Of a DNA stretch of 38,925 nucleotides, positions 24,569-32,884 are shown one piece after another; the stretch's first letter is position 1, and every line of letters starts with the position of its first letter. A program made the translations under genes and the position numbers. This DNA is from 39-52-133 sp036523795. Lineage in GTDB: Bacteria > Pseudomonadota > Gammaproteobacteria > Burkholderiales > Gallionellaceae. Under the pieces are notes generated by a model, which saw only the letters and a list, made by a program, of their open reading frames with translations, did no database searches and was not told where the DNA came from. The stretch is taken from contig DATDDN010000018.1 of NCBI GenBank assembly GCA_036523795.1, forward strand, positions 1-38,925, in the 5' to 3' direction.

Positions 24569-24596
24569 ATCATAACAGCCCGGCGACGGACGGCAA
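24569..24596 (-). promoter_or_regulatory. Extended -10 promoter of the lipoprotein/TolB/TPR set
   Basis: On the minus strand TTGCCG (24596-24591) and TATGAT (24574-24569) are 16 bases apart, and TGT immediately before the -10 makes it an extended -10. About 38 bases separate the -10 from the lipoprotein start. Confidence 0.6.
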
Positions 24597-24620
24597 ATCA
24601 TGGCTTGATGTGCAGGCTGC

Positions 24621-25124
24621 TCAAGTTGCGGGGCGCAGCGCATGCACGCGCAGCAGCAACCCCAGCCCCAGCAGGCACTGCAGCAGATACAGCACGCTGG
24701 CCACGCCATGCAGCGCGGCAAAGCGCGCGGCGAAGTCGCTGTGCATTACATCCAGCGGCAAGGCCTGTGCCTTGAGCGCTGCCATCTGCGGCTGCAGCAA
24801 GAATTGTCCGAGCAGCAGCAGCGCCAGCATGCACAACACCAGCCACCACGTGCCCTGGCGCCAGGCCACCCGCCCGCCGCGCCACCACGCATAAGCCAGG
24901 AGGTATGCCGCACACACCATGCCCGCATAGGCCATGGCGGCAAACAGCTGCCCGGCCAGTGCTCCCGCCAGCATGCGGTTATCCGGCAGCGCATGGAACA
25001 GCGCCGGCACGGCCAGGTAGCCGACGGCGGCCATGCCGCCCACCCACAGGCTGGCGAGCCACGTGGCCATGGCGTGCGGCCAGTTTTTGACGAGGTGAAA
25101 CACGGAGAAGCGACTGGGTGGCAT
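24621..25124 (-). CDS. DUF4149-like membrane protein
   Basis: About 167 residues with four predicted membrane spans (LASLWVGGMAAVGYLAVPALF; LFAAMAYAGMVCAAYLLAYAW; WWLVLCMLALLLLGQFLL; VLYLLQCLLGLGLLLRV). LWVGGMxxxGYLAVPALF and the loop MHSDFAARFAALHGVASVLYL, with its conserved histidines, match the DUF4149 family of inner-membrane proteins of unknown function, common in betaproteobacteria. GAGGAAA precedes the ATG at 25124. It is divergent from rnfA and separated from the lipoprotein operon by that operon's own promoter. Confidence 0.75.
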   Translation of the reverse strand: MPPSRFSVFHLVKNWPHAMATWLASLWVGGMAAVGYLAVPALFHALPDNRMLAGALAGQLFAAMAYAGMVCAAYLLAYAWWRGGRVAWRQGTWWLVLCMLALLLLGQFLLQPQMAALKAQALPLDVMHSDFAARFAALHGVASVLYLLQCLLGLGLLLRVHALRPAT

Positions 25125-25237
25125 GCTGACTTTCCTCTGCAACGATGCGGGCTAGCGTACCACGAGCTCGGCGGGCAAAGCCCGGTGAATTGCTCGGGAA
25201 CAGGGGCATTGCGGCTACATCCGCCCTGCCCGCGTGG

Positions 25238-25266
25238 TTGAAGCCCCACATAAATCGGGGGATAAT
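25238..25266 (+). promoter_or_regulatory. Sigma70-type promoter of the rnf operon
   Basis: TTGAAG (25238-25243) and GATAAT (25261-25266) with a 17-base spacer, 28 bases before the rnfA start codon. No operator-like palindrome overlaps it. Confidence 0.7.
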
Positions 25267-25294
25267 GTACGACTTTAAAGCGTAGTGCCTACAC

Positions 25295-25870
25295 ATGACC
25301 AGCTACCTGCTCATACTCATCAGCACGGTGTTCGTGAACAACATCGTGATGGTCAAGATTCTCGGGCTGTGCCCGTTCATGGGGGTCTCCAAGAAACTGG
25401 AGGCCGCCATCAGCATGGGTGCGGCCACCACCTTCGTGCTGACGCTGGGATCGGGCACCAGCTACCTGATCAGCCATTACCTGCTCGGCCCGGACCTGGC
25501 CTACCTTACCACCCTGTCCTTCATCGTGGTGATCGCGGGCATCGTGCAGTTCACCGAGATGGTGGTACAGAAGACCAGCCCGGTGCTGTACCAGGTGCTG
25601 GGCATCTACCTGCCGCTGATCACCACCAACTGCGCGGTGCTGGGCATCCCGCTGCTCAACGTGCAGGCCAACCACAACTTCATGCAGTCGCTGTTCTTCG
25701 GCATGGGCGGCGCGCTCGGCTTCTCGCTGGTGCTGGTGCTGTTTGCCGGCATCCGCGAGCGCCTGGAAGGCGCCGACGTGCCCGGCATCTTCAAGGGTTC
25801 CGCCATCGCCATGATCACCGCCGGGCTGATGAGCCTGTCGTTCATGGGCTTCTCGGGACTGGTCAAATAA
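25295..25870 (+). CDS. rnfA: Ion-translocating oxidoreductase complex subunit RnfA/RsxA
   Basis: 191 residues, six membrane spans. The highly conserved opening (LISTVFVNNIVMVKILGLCPFMGVS) and the half-repeat LGIYLPLITTNCAVLGIPLLN are diagnostic; the two cysteines (GLCPF and TTNCAV) are those thought to hold a membrane Fe-S site together with RnfE. Part of the Rnf complex, which couples ferredoxin/NADH electron transfer to ion movement. First gene of a six-gene rnf operon. Start ATG at 25295 has only a weak SD. Confidence 0.97.
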   Translation: MTSYLLILISTVFVNNIVMVKILGLCPFMGVSKKLEAAISMGAATTFVLTLGSGTSYLISHYLLGPDLAYLTTLSFIVVIAGIVQFTEMVVQKTSPVLYQVLGIYLPLITTNCAVLGIPLLNVQANHNFMQSLFFGMGGALGFSLVLVLFAGIRERLEGADVPGIFKGSAIAMITAGLMSLSFMGFSGLVK

Positions 25871-25907
25871 TGCGCCTGTCCCCTTCCGTAGCAAACAAAG
25901 CTTAATC

Positions 25908-26471
25908 ATGCTGATCGCCATCCTCGCCATGTCTGCGCTTGCCATCCTGCTGGGGGCGGTGCTGGGTTTTTCCGCGCTCAAGTTCAAGGTGGAAGGCAAT
26001 CCGCTGGTGGACAAGATCGACGCCGTGCTGCCGCAGACGCAATGCGGCCAGTGCGGCTACCCCGGTTGCAAGCCTTATGCCGAGGCGATCGCCAGCGGCG
26101 CGGCCGACATCAACCGCTGCCCCCCGGGCGGCGAGGAAGGCATCCACAAGCTGGCCGACCTGCTGGGCGTGGAGTTCAAGCCCTTTGGCGAAGACACCGC
26201 CGCGCCCAAGCCCAAGTCGGTCGCCTTCATCGACGAGAACACCTGCATCGGCTGCACCCTGTGCCTGCAGGCCTGCCCGGTGGACGCCATCGTGGGTGCG
26301 GCCAAGCAGATGCATACCATCGTAGCTGCCGAATGCACGGGCTGCGAACTGTGCGTGGCGCCGTGCCCGGTGGACTGCATCAGCATGGTGCCGCTGCCGG
26401 AAACGATCAGCACCTGGAAATGGCAGTACCCGGTCATCCCCATACAGGCTGCGGCCACAAACAAGAACTGA
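25908..26471 (+). CDS. rnfB: Rnf complex subunit RnfB (Fe-S ferredoxin-like)
   Basis: 187 residues. An N-terminal membrane anchor is followed by a 4Fe-4S domain with CGQCGYPGCKPYA and a later CPPGG. A two-cluster ferredoxin domain follows (CIGCTLCLQACPVDAI and CTGCELCVAPCPVDCI). It is the electron entry subunit on the cytoplasmic side. The length is that of the short proteobacterial form, with no extra C-terminal ferredoxin repeats. 37 bases separate it from rnfA and four from rnfC. Confidence 0.97.
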   Translation: MLIAILAMSALAILLGAVLGFSALKFKVEGNPLVDKIDAVLPQTQCGQCGYPGCKPYAEAIASGAADINRCPPGGEEGIHKLADLLGVEFKPFGEDTAAPKPKSVAFIDENTCIGCTLCLQACPVDAIVGAAKQMHTIVAAECTGCELCVAPCPVDCISMVPLPETISTWKWQYPVIPIQAAATNKN

Positions 26472-26474
26472 AGC

Positions 26475-28208
26475 ATGGCCATGAGAACGCTCTATCACTT
26501 CCACGGCGGCGTGCACCCGCCCACCAACAAGGCGCAATCGGTGCGCACACCGATCGCCTTCGCCGGCATCCCCAGCAAACTGGTGGTGCCGCTGCACCAG
26601 CATGTAGGCAACACGTCCAAGCCGGCCGTGCAGGTGGGTGAGCGCGTGCTCAAGGGCCAGATGTTCGGCATGCCGGAAGGCAGCGTGTCCAGTGCGGTGC
26701 ATGCGCCTACTTCCGGCACCGTGGCCGCCATCGACATGCAGCAGGTGGCGCACCCTTCCGGCCTGCCCGACCTGTGCGTGACCCTGATCCCGGACGGCAA
26801 GGACGAGTGGATTGCGCGCAACGGCGTGGACTACCGCAGCAAGGATGCCGCCGAACTGCGCCAGATGCTGCGCCTGGCCGGCGTGGTGGGCCTGGGCGGC
26901 GCGGTGTTCCCCAGCGACCTCAAGCTGCGCGCCGGCAAGCACAAGATGACCACGCTGGTGATCAACGGCGCGGAGTGCGAGCCCTACATCACTTGCGACG
27001 ACATGCTGATGCGCGAACGCGCCGATGAAATCGTGCAGGGTGCCGAGATGATGCGCACCATGCTGGGCGCGGAAGAAGTGCTGGTCGGCATCGAGGACAA
27101 CAAGCCCGAGGCGATCGCCGCCATGCAGGCCGCGGTCAAAGCCAACGGCCTTAACAACATGGAAGTGGTGGCGGTGCCCACCATCTACCCCGGCGGCGGC
27201 GCCAAGCAGCTGATCCGCGTGCTCACCGGCATCGAAGTGCCGGCCGGCGTGCGCTCCACCGATCTCGGCGTGCAGTGCTTCAACGTGGCCACAGCTTGGA
27301 GCGCACACCGCGCCGTTGCCCACGGCGAGCCGCTGATCTCGCGTATCGTCACCGTCACCGGCAACGTCGAGCGCCCGCAGAATTTCGAGGTGCTGATCGG
27401 AACGCCGCTGAACGAGCTGCTGCCGCTGGCCGGCCCGCGCCCCGACACCAATGCCCACATCATGGGCGGCCCGATGATGGGCGTGACCTTGCCGTCCGAC
27501 AAGGTGGCGGTGACCAAGGCCACCAACTGCATCATCGAGGGCTCGCTGGCCCTGTTCCCACCGCCACCCATGCCGCTGCCGTGCATACGCTGCACGCGCT
27601 GCGCCGAGGCGTGCCCGGCCGACCTGCAGCCGCAGGAGCTGTACTGGTTCGCCAAGTCAAAGAATTTCGGCAAGACGCAGGAATACCACCTGTTCGACTG
27701 CATCGAGTGCGGCGCCTGCAGCTATGTGTGCCCTAGCAGCATCCCGCTGGTGCAGTACTTCCGCTTTGCCAAGAGCGAGATCTGGGCCAACGAGCGCGAG
27801 AAGGATGCGGCCGACCTGGCACGCCAGCGCCACGAATTCCGCCAGCTGCGCATCGAGCGCGACAAGCAGGAGAAGGCCGAGAAACTGGCGCAGAAGGAAA
27901 AGGCTGCTGCAGCGGCCAAAGCGGCAGCCCCTGCCGCCGCGCCGGCTGCGCCTGCCAGCGCTCCCGCCGCTCCAGCGGTCACCGAAGCGGCAGCTGCCCC
28001 GTCGGCGGCCAAGCCGGCCACCGACGACGCGACACAGGCGCTGATCAACGCCGCCATTGCCCGCGCGCGCGAACAGGCTGTGGCGGTCAAACCGAAAAAT
28101 ATGGAAAGCCTGACCCCGCAACAGCAGGCCGAAATTGCCGAGATCGAGGCGCGCCGCGCCAAGGTGCGCGAACTGTCGCACCCCGAAGCAGGAAAACCCG
28201 AGGAGTAA
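26475..28208 (+). CDS. rnfC: Rnf complex subunit RnfC
   Basis: 577 residues. It opens with the FHGGVHPPTNKAQS segment usual for RnfC, then the barrel-sandwich part and the NuoF-like FMN/NADH module (GLGGAVFPSDLKLR, LVINGAECEPYITCDDMLM). Two 4Fe-4S motifs follow (CIRCTRCAEACPADLQP and CIECGACSYVCPSSIPLVQ). The last 120 or so residues are a lysine- then alanine-rich low-complexity tail, variable in length among homologues. NADH-side peripheral subunit. Confidence 0.96.
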   Translation: MAMRTLYHFHGGVHPPTNKAQSVRTPIAFAGIPSKLVVPLHQHVGNTSKPAVQVGERVLKGQMFGMPEGSVSSAVHAPTSGTVAAIDMQQVAHPSGLPDLCVTLIPDGKDEWIARNGVDYRSKDAAELRQMLRLAGVVGLGGAVFPSDLKLRAGKHKMTTLVINGAECEPYITCDDMLMRERADEIVQGAEMMRTMLGAEEVLVGIEDNKPEAIAAMQAAVKANGLNNMEVVAVPTIYPGGGAKQLIRVLTGIEVPAGVRSTDLGVQCFNVATAWSAHRAVAHGEPLISRIVTVTGNVERPQNFEVLIGTPLNELLPLAGPRPDTNAHIMGGPMMGVTLPSDKVAVTKATNCIIEGSLALFPPPPMPLPCIRCTRCAEACPADLQPQELYWFAKSKNFGKTQEYHLFDCIECGACSYVCPSSIPLVQYFRFAKSEIWANEREKDAADLARQRHEFRQLRIERDKQEKAEKLAQKEKAAAAAKAAAPAAAPAAPASAPAAPAVTEAAAAPSAAKPATDDATQALINAAIARAREQAVAVKPKNMESLTPQQQAEIAEIEARRAKVRELSHPEAGKPEE

Positions 28209-28217
28209 CTGCAGACC

Positions 28218-29240
28218 ATGTTCTCACCCTTCATCACCCAGGCCACCAGCGTGCGCGCCATCATGTTCCGCGTCATGCTGGCGCTGGTGCCCGCCATCGC
28301 CGTCTATGTGTGGTATTTCGGCCCGGCCATCCTGGTGACGCTGACCCTGGCCAGCGTCACCGCGCTGGCCACCGAGGCTGCGATGCTCAAGCTGCGCCAG
28401 CGCCCGCTCGCGCCTTTTCTCCGCGACAACAGCGCCCTGCTCACCGCCTGGCTGCTGGCCCTGTCGATTCCGCCGCTGGCGCCGTGGTGGCTGGTGGTGG
28501 TCGGCACGGCATTCGCCATCAGCGTGGCCAAGCACCTGTATGGCGGCCTCGGCAGCAACCCGTTCAATCCGGCGATGATAGGCTATGCCATCCTGATCAT
28601 CTCCTTCCCGGCGCAGATGACTCACTGGGTGGCGCCGCACGGACTGGGCCAGCTGGAAATGTCGCCGGCGCAGCAGCTGCAATACATCTTTGGCGGGCAA
28701 CTGCCCGGCAGCGCCACGCTGGATGCGGTGACCATGGCCACCCCGCTGGACACGCTGAAGACCCAGCTGCACCTCGGGCATAGCGCGAGCGAAGTGATGG
28801 GGATGCCGATCTACGGCCACCTCGGCGGCATAGGCGGCGAGATGGTGGCACTGGCCTTCCTGCTTGGCGGCGTCTATCTGCTGCTCACCCGCATCATCAG
28901 CTGGCACCTGCCGGTGGCCTTCCTCGCCACGCTGTTTGCCACTGCCGGCATCTTTTACCTCGTTGATCCTGCACACTACGCACCGCCGCTGTTTCACTGG
29001 TTCTCGGGTGCCGCCATGCTGGGCGCCTTCTTCATCCTGACCGACCCGGTCACCAGCCCGACCACCATCGGGGGCAAGTTCATCTTCGCCGCCGGCGCCG
29101 GCTTCCTCACCTACATCATCCGCGTGTTCGGCGGCTTCCCGGACGGCGTGGCGTTCGCCACCCTGCTGATGAACATCTGCGTGCCGCTGATCGACGCCTA
29201 TACCCAGCCCAGGGTGTTCGGCAAGAAGGGGGACAAATGA
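28218..29240 (+). CDS. rnfD: Rnf complex subunit RnfD
   Basis: 340 residues, about nine to ten membrane spans, related to NqrB. LYGGLGSNPFNPAMIGYAIL and the C-terminal GAFFILTDPVTSPTTIGGKFIFA are conserved RnfD features. The segment LDAVTMATPLD contains the threonine expected to carry covalent FMN. ATG at 28218 follows rnfC by nine bases. Its stop overlaps the rnfG start (ATGA), so the two are translationally coupled. Confidence 0.96.
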   Translation: MFSPFITQATSVRAIMFRVMLALVPAIAVYVWYFGPAILVTLTLASVTALATEAAMLKLRQRPLAPFLRDNSALLTAWLLALSIPPLAPWWLVVVGTAFAISVAKHLYGGLGSNPFNPAMIGYAILIISFPAQMTHWVAPHGLGQLEMSPAQQLQYIFGGQLPGSATLDAVTMATPLDTLKTQLHLGHSASEVMGMPIYGHLGGIGGEMVALAFLLGGVYLLLTRIISWHLPVAFLATLFATAGIFYLVDPAHYAPPLFHWFSGAAMLGAFFILTDPVTSPTTIGGKFIFAAGAGFLTYIIRVFGGFPDGVAFATLLMNICVPLIDAYTQPRVFGKKGDK

Positions 29241-29887
29241 AACGTTTGACCAAGGCCGCTGTCAGAACGGCAGTAAACATGCTGTTTTTCGCCGTGATCG
29301 GCACTGCCGTGCTCGCCGCCACCTTCATGCTCACCCATGACCGCATCGCACAGAGCGAGGAAGCGGAAAAGCTCAAGCTGATCAACCAGGTCGTGCCGTC
29401 TTCGCTGTATGACAACGACATGGTCAAGGACACGCTCACGCTCCCGGCCAATGAACAGCTGGGCACCGAGCAGGACAGCATTGCCTATCGCGGCCGCCTC
29501 AACGGCCAGCCGTCGGTGGTCGTGCTGGAGGTGACTGCACCGGACGGCTACAGCGGCAAGATCAACATGATCGTGGCGATCAACCAGGCAGGAAACGTCA
29601 CCGGCGTACGCGTGGTGTCGCACAAGGAAACACCGGGGCTGGGCGACTACATAGAGATCGCCAAGAACAAATGGATCACCCTGTTCGACGAAACCTCGCA
29701 CACCCGCTATGGCGAGGACGACTGGAAGGTGAAGAAGGACGGCGGAAAGTTCGACTACATGGCCGGCGCCACCATCACGCCGCGTGCCGTGGTGAAGGCG
29801 GTGCACAAGGCATTGCATTATTTCGAGAACAACCGCGCCACGCTGTTTGCAGCGACCGCTGACAGCCAGAGCAAAGCGAAGGAGTAA
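29237..29887 (+). CDS. rnfG: Rnf complex subunit RnfG
   Basis: 216 residues: one N-terminal membrane span (AVNMLFFAVIGTAVLAATFML) and a periplasmic FMN-binding domain. Conserved blocks are VTGVRVVSHKETPGLGDYIE and FDYMAGATITPRAVVKAV, the latter being the flavinylation site (AGAT, threonine-linked FMN attached by ApbE). No apbE is present in the window, so the modifying enzyme must be elsewhere. Starts within the end of rnfD. Confidence 0.96.
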   Translation: MKRLTKAAVRTAVNMLFFAVIGTAVLAATFMLTHDRIAQSEEAEKLKLINQVVPSSLYDNDMVKDTLTLPANEQLGTEQDSIAYRGRLNGQPSVVVLEVTAPDGYSGKINMIVAINQAGNVTGVRVVSHKETPGLGDYIEIAKNKWITLFDETSHTRYGEDDWKVKKDGGKFDYMAGATITPRAVVKAVHKALHYFENNRATLFAATADSQSKAKE

Positions 29888-29892
29888 TCGCC

Positions 29893-30582
29893 ATGACCCT
29901 GCAGGAGCTTAAAGACATATTCCATAACGGCCTGTGGAAACAGAACACCGGCCTGGTGCAGCTGCTGGGCATGTGCCCGCTGCTGGCGGTGAGCAACTCG
30001 GTGGTCAACGCGGTGAGCCTGGGCCTGGCCACTGCGTTGGTGATGACGCTGAGCGGCGCGGCCATTTCGCCGATCCGCAACTACGTTCCCAACGAGATTC
30101 GCATCCCCGTGTACATCCTGATCATCGCCGTACTGGTCACCGTGGTGCAGTACGTGATGAATGCCTACATGTACAGCATGTACGTGGTACTGGGCATTTT
30201 CATTCCGCTGATCGTGACCAACTGCATCGTGCTGGCGCGCATCGAGGCCTTTGCCGGCAAGAACCCGGTGCTACCCGCCGCCATGGACGGCCTCGCCATG
30301 GGCCTGGGCCTGACCCTGGTGCTGGCGGTGCTGGGCGGGCTGCGTGAACTGGTGGGGCACGGCACGCTGCTCGGCGGCATCGACCTGGCGCTGGGCGAAT
30401 CCGCCAAGGCCTGGGTGATCACCGTGATTCCCAATTACCACGGCTTCCTGCTCGCCATCCTGCCGCCGGGCGCCTTTATCGGCCTGGGCCTGCTGATCGC
30501 CGGCAAGAACTGGCTGACGCTGCGCGCCGAACAGAAAGCCAAGGCTCAAAAGATTCCCGCGGCCCAGATCAGCGCAGCATGA
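29893..30582 (+). CDS. rnfE: Rnf complex subunit RnfE/RsxE
   Basis: 229 residues, six membrane spans, paralogue of RnfA with inverted topology. LVQLLGMCPLLAVSNS and LGIFIPLIVTNCIVLARIEAFA contain the conserved cysteines. Near the end the short polar tail (RAEQKAKAQKIPAAQ) is cytoplasmic or periplasmic. Its stop overlaps the nth start (ATGA). The order A-B-C-D-G-E is the proteobacterial standard; rnfH is absent here. Confidence 0.96.
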   Translation: MTLQELKDIFHNGLWKQNTGLVQLLGMCPLLAVSNSVVNAVSLGLATALVMTLSGAAISPIRNYVPNEIRIPVYILIIAVLVTVVQYVMNAYMYSMYVVLGIFIPLIVTNCIVLARIEAFAGKNPVLPAAMDGLAMGLGLTLVLAVLGGLRELVGHGTLLGGIDLALGESAKAWVITVIPNYHGFLLAILPPGAFIGLGLLIAGKNWLTLRAEQKAKAQKIPAAQISAA

Positions 30583-31211
30583 ACGCAGCCAAGCGCCGCG
30601 AGATCTTTTTGCGGCTGCAGGCGGCCAACCCGCACCCCACCACCGAGCTGGAATACCACACCCCGTTCGAGCTGCTGATCGCCGTGCTGCTGTCGGCGCA
30701 GGCCACCGACGTCAGCGTCAATGCCGCCACGCGCCAGCTGTATCCGGTGGCCAACACGCCGCAAGCCATCCTCAAACTGGGTGAAGAAAAGCTGCGCAGC
30801 TACATCCAGCGCATCGGCCTGTACCAGACCAAGGCCAGGCACATCATGCAGACCTGCAGGATACTCATCGAGCAGCACGACGGCGCCGTGCCGCAGTCGC
30901 GCGAGGCGCTGGAAGCCCTGCCCGGCGTGGGCCGCAAGACCGCCAACGTGGTGCTCAACACCGCCTTCGGCCAGCCCACCATCGCAGTGGATACTCACAT
31001 CTTCCGCGTCTCCAACCGCACCGGCATTGCACCGGGCAAGACCGTGCTGGAGGTGGAGCAGAAACTGCTCAAGTTCGTGCCGGATGAATTCAAGCATGAC
31101 GCGCATCACTGGCTGATCCTGCACGGTCGATACGTATGCCAGGCGCGCAAGCCGAAATGCGGGCAATGCATCATCGAGAGCCTGTGCGAATTCAAGGGCA
31201 AGGTGGTGTAG
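30579..31211 (+). CDS. nth: Endonuclease III
   Basis: 210 residues. A DNA glycosylase/AP lyase of base-excision repair that removes oxidised pyrimidines. The helix-hairpin-helix LEALPGVGRKTANVVLNTAFG contains the catalytic lysine (GRKTANVV), and the catalytic aspartate follows in AVDTHIFRVSNR. The 4Fe-4S cluster ligands are at the C-terminus (C-x6-C-x2-C-x5-C: VCQARKPKCGQCIIESLC). Coupled to rnfE by a four-base overlap; rnf-nth linkage is widespread in proteobacteria. Confidence 0.97.
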   Translation: MNAAKRREIFLRLQAANPHPTTELEYHTPFELLIAVLLSAQATDVSVNAATRQLYPVANTPQAILKLGEEKLRSYIQRIGLYQTKARHIMQTCRILIEQHDGAVPQSREALEALPGVGRKTANVVLNTAFGQPTIAVDTHIFRVSNRTGIAPGKTVLEVEQKLLKFVPDEFKHDAHHWLILHGRYVCQARKPKCGQCIIESLCEFKGKVV

Positions 31212-31633
31212 TGTTCAATCCCAGCCGCGACGAAGCGCGCAACTTCCTGTTCGAGACCTGGCGCAAACGCCGCGCAGGCGAGCTGCTGACCCCGCTGGAA
31301 GACCTCGTTTCACAGCTGATTGAAAAGCATCCTGAGTACCATGCCCTGCTGCAAGACCCGGAACGCCAGCAGCAGCGCGACTACCTGCCGGAACAGGGCG
31401 AGACCAACCCCTTCCTGCACCTGATGATGCACCTCACCATCGAAGAGCAGCTGTCCATCGGTCAGCCGCACGGCGTCCGCGCACACTTCCAGCGCCTGAG
31501 CGAGCGCCTGCAATCGGAACACGAGGCGCAGCACCGCATGATGGAGTGCCTGGGCGAAATGATCTGGCAGGCGCAACGGCACGGCACCGCGCCGGACGCG
31601 ACAATCTATCTGGATTGCCTGACACGGCAATGA
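31211..31633 (+). CDS. DUF1841 family protein
   Basis: About 140 residues starting with GTG at 31211, whose G is the last base of the nth stop (TAGTG). FNPSRDEARNFLFETW, EKHPEYHALLQDPE, GETNPFLHLMMHLTIEEQLSI and the ending MECLGEMIWQAQR are typical of the DUF1841 family found in beta- and gammaproteobacteria. Function unknown, soluble and helical. The frame could be opened earlier (31136) but that would overlap nth by 75 bases without a start signal. Confidence 0.88.
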   Translation: MFNPSRDEARNFLFETWRKRRAGELLTPLEDLVSQLIEKHPEYHALLQDPERQQQRDYLPEQGETNPFLHLMMHLTIEEQLSIGQPHGVRAHFQRLSERLQSEHEAQHRMMECLGEMIWQAQRHGTAPDATIYLDCLTRQ

Positions 31634-31652
31634 ATCAAAGGAGATCACCAGC

Positions 31653-32201
31653 ATGGGCAACCGACTGAGCAAGATCGTCACCCGCACCGGCGACAAAGGC
31701 ACCACCGGCCTGGCCGATGGCACCCGGGTGAGCAAGGACCACCTGCGCATCCACTGCCTGGGTGACAGCGATGAACTCAACAGCCAGATCGGGCTGATGC
31801 TGTGCGAGCCGCTGCCGCAGGAGATTCGCACGCTGTTGCTGCAGATCCAGAACGACCTGTTCGATCTGGGCGGGTCACTGGCCTATCCTGCCGCGCCGTT
31901 TGGCGAAGACAAGCTGCAGCGTCTGGATGAAGCCATCGCTCACTTCAACGCCGAACTGCCCCCGCTGAAGGAATTCATCCTGCCCGGCGGCACCCGCGCC
32001 GCCTGCCTGTGCCACGTGGCCCGCACCGTGGCGCGCCGCACCGAACGTGGTCTGGTAGCGCTGGCAGCCAGCGAGTCAGTACCCGCCAACGGCCTGCCCT
32101 ATCTCAACCGCCTGTCTGACCTTCTGTTTGTGCTGAGCCGCGTGCTGAATCGTAGTGCAGGTCAGGCGGAAACGTTGTGGCAGCCGGCCAGCGCAAAGTA
32201 A
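31653..32201 (+). CDS. Cob(I)alamin adenosyltransferase, PduO type
   Basis: 182 residues. Transfers the adenosyl group of ATP to cob(I)alamin, making coenzyme B12. The ATP-binding N-terminus TRTGDKGTTGLADGTRV, then GDSDELNSQIGL, the active-site block FILPGGTRAACLCHVARTVARRTER and YLNRLSDLLFVLSRVLN are all present and intact. AAAGGAGA lies about ten bases before the ATG. No B12 riboswitch or B12-dependent enzyme is seen nearby. Last gene of the plus-strand run; no clear terminator follows before the inverted-repeat element. Confidence 0.95.
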   Translation: MGNRLSKIVTRTGDKGTTGLADGTRVSKDHLRIHCLGDSDELNSQIGLMLCEPLPQEIRTLLLQIQNDLFDLGGSLAYPAAPFGEDKLQRLDEAIAHFNAELPPLKEFILPGGTRAACLCHVARTVARRTERGLVALAASESVPANGLPYLNRLSDLLFVLSRVLNRSAGQAETLWQPASAK

Positions 32202-32284
32202 GTGCTTAGGTCGACCTATAGTTATCGCCCACGCTATAGTGTGCAGAACGATACAGCGTCACTATCCGGCAGGCATCAACCAGA

Positions 32285-32840
32285 CAAAACCGTCGGGGGT
32301 TGCCCGACAGCAAGTTAGTTTCTTTTGCTTCGCCAAAAGAATAGTAACCAAAGAAAAGGCGACCCCGAGTTCGCCGCCCCTGCGGGGGGCCCTCGCTCAG
32401 CCAGACACAAGCGGGGCTGCGCAACTCGCCCTAGCAGCTTGCACACATCGCAAGCTGCCGCGGAGCTCGGACAGTGCTCGCCTAAACCTCCGCTTGTTTC
32501 TGCCTGACCGAGGCGGCTCTCAAGGGGGGCTTCAAAACCAAACCCCAAAGCATTGAGGCGTGGGCTTAGCCCACGCCTCAATCACAAATCAAAAACTTGT
32601 GCGCAACGCGCCGCCTACCCTTCTGCGCCACCGAGTAGCGCAGGACAGCCGGGGGAAGTCCGACGAATATGTTTGAGCACGTGGCCGCGCAGCGGATCGT
32701 GCAGTTTATGAGGAGGCCCGGCTGCTCGAGCAATGGAGGGAACCCCGCAGGGGTGGCGCAGCAGGGGCCGCCTTCTTTCGGTTACCTTTCTTGGCGGTCA
32801 AGAAAGGTAACTTGCTGTCGGGCAACCCCCGACGGTTTTG
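32285..32840. mobile_element. 556-bp gene-less element with 33-bp terminal inverted repeats (MITE-like)
   Basis: The first 33 bases (CAAAACCGTCGGGGGTTGCC onward) are repeated exactly, in inverse, at 32808-32840. Weaker inverted similarity continues inward for about 40 more bases. Each arm then forms its own hairpin: TTCTTTTG/CAAAAGAA on the left and a perfect 13-bp GTTACCTTTCTTG stem on the right. Both halves share CCCCTGCGGGG, in opposite orientation, and meet at a central hairpin. No transposase is encoded. The only frames inside are low-complexity products of the repeat. I see no obvious target duplication. It could equally be two diverged repeats in head-to-head array. Confidence 0.65.
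32553..32581. repeat. Perfect 13-bp-stem hairpin at the centre of the element
   Basis: TTGAGGCGTGGGC and GCCCACGCCTCAA flank a TTA loop. It lies within a few bases of the midpoint of the inverted-repeat element. It lacks a T tract, so it is not an obvious intrinsic terminator, though it could block transcription from either side. Confidence 0.8.
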
Positions 32841-32884
32841 ATTTCGAATTACATTAAATCAATTCGAGCCTGGCCACTAACTGC

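Noticed and set aside
25289..27458. Long minus frames opposite rnfA-rnfC
   Set aside because: Histidine- and glycine-rich shadow frames of well-identified rnf genes.
31653..32201. Possible cobalamin riboswitch upstream of the adenosyltransferase
   Set aside because: Only 19 bases separate it from the DUF1841 gene, leaving no room for a B12 aptamer.
32208..32219. TAGGTCGACCTA palindrome after the adenosyltransferase gene
   Set aside because: Short 12-base palindrome without a T tract; could occur by chance.
32315..32581. 88-codon minus frame inside the inverted-repeat element
   Set aside because: It is composed of the repeat arm and central hairpin; such frames arise whenever this GC-rich repeat occurs.
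32669..32857. 62-codon plus frame in the right half of the element
   Set aside because: Same reason: it reads through the terminal inverted repeat and has no SD.
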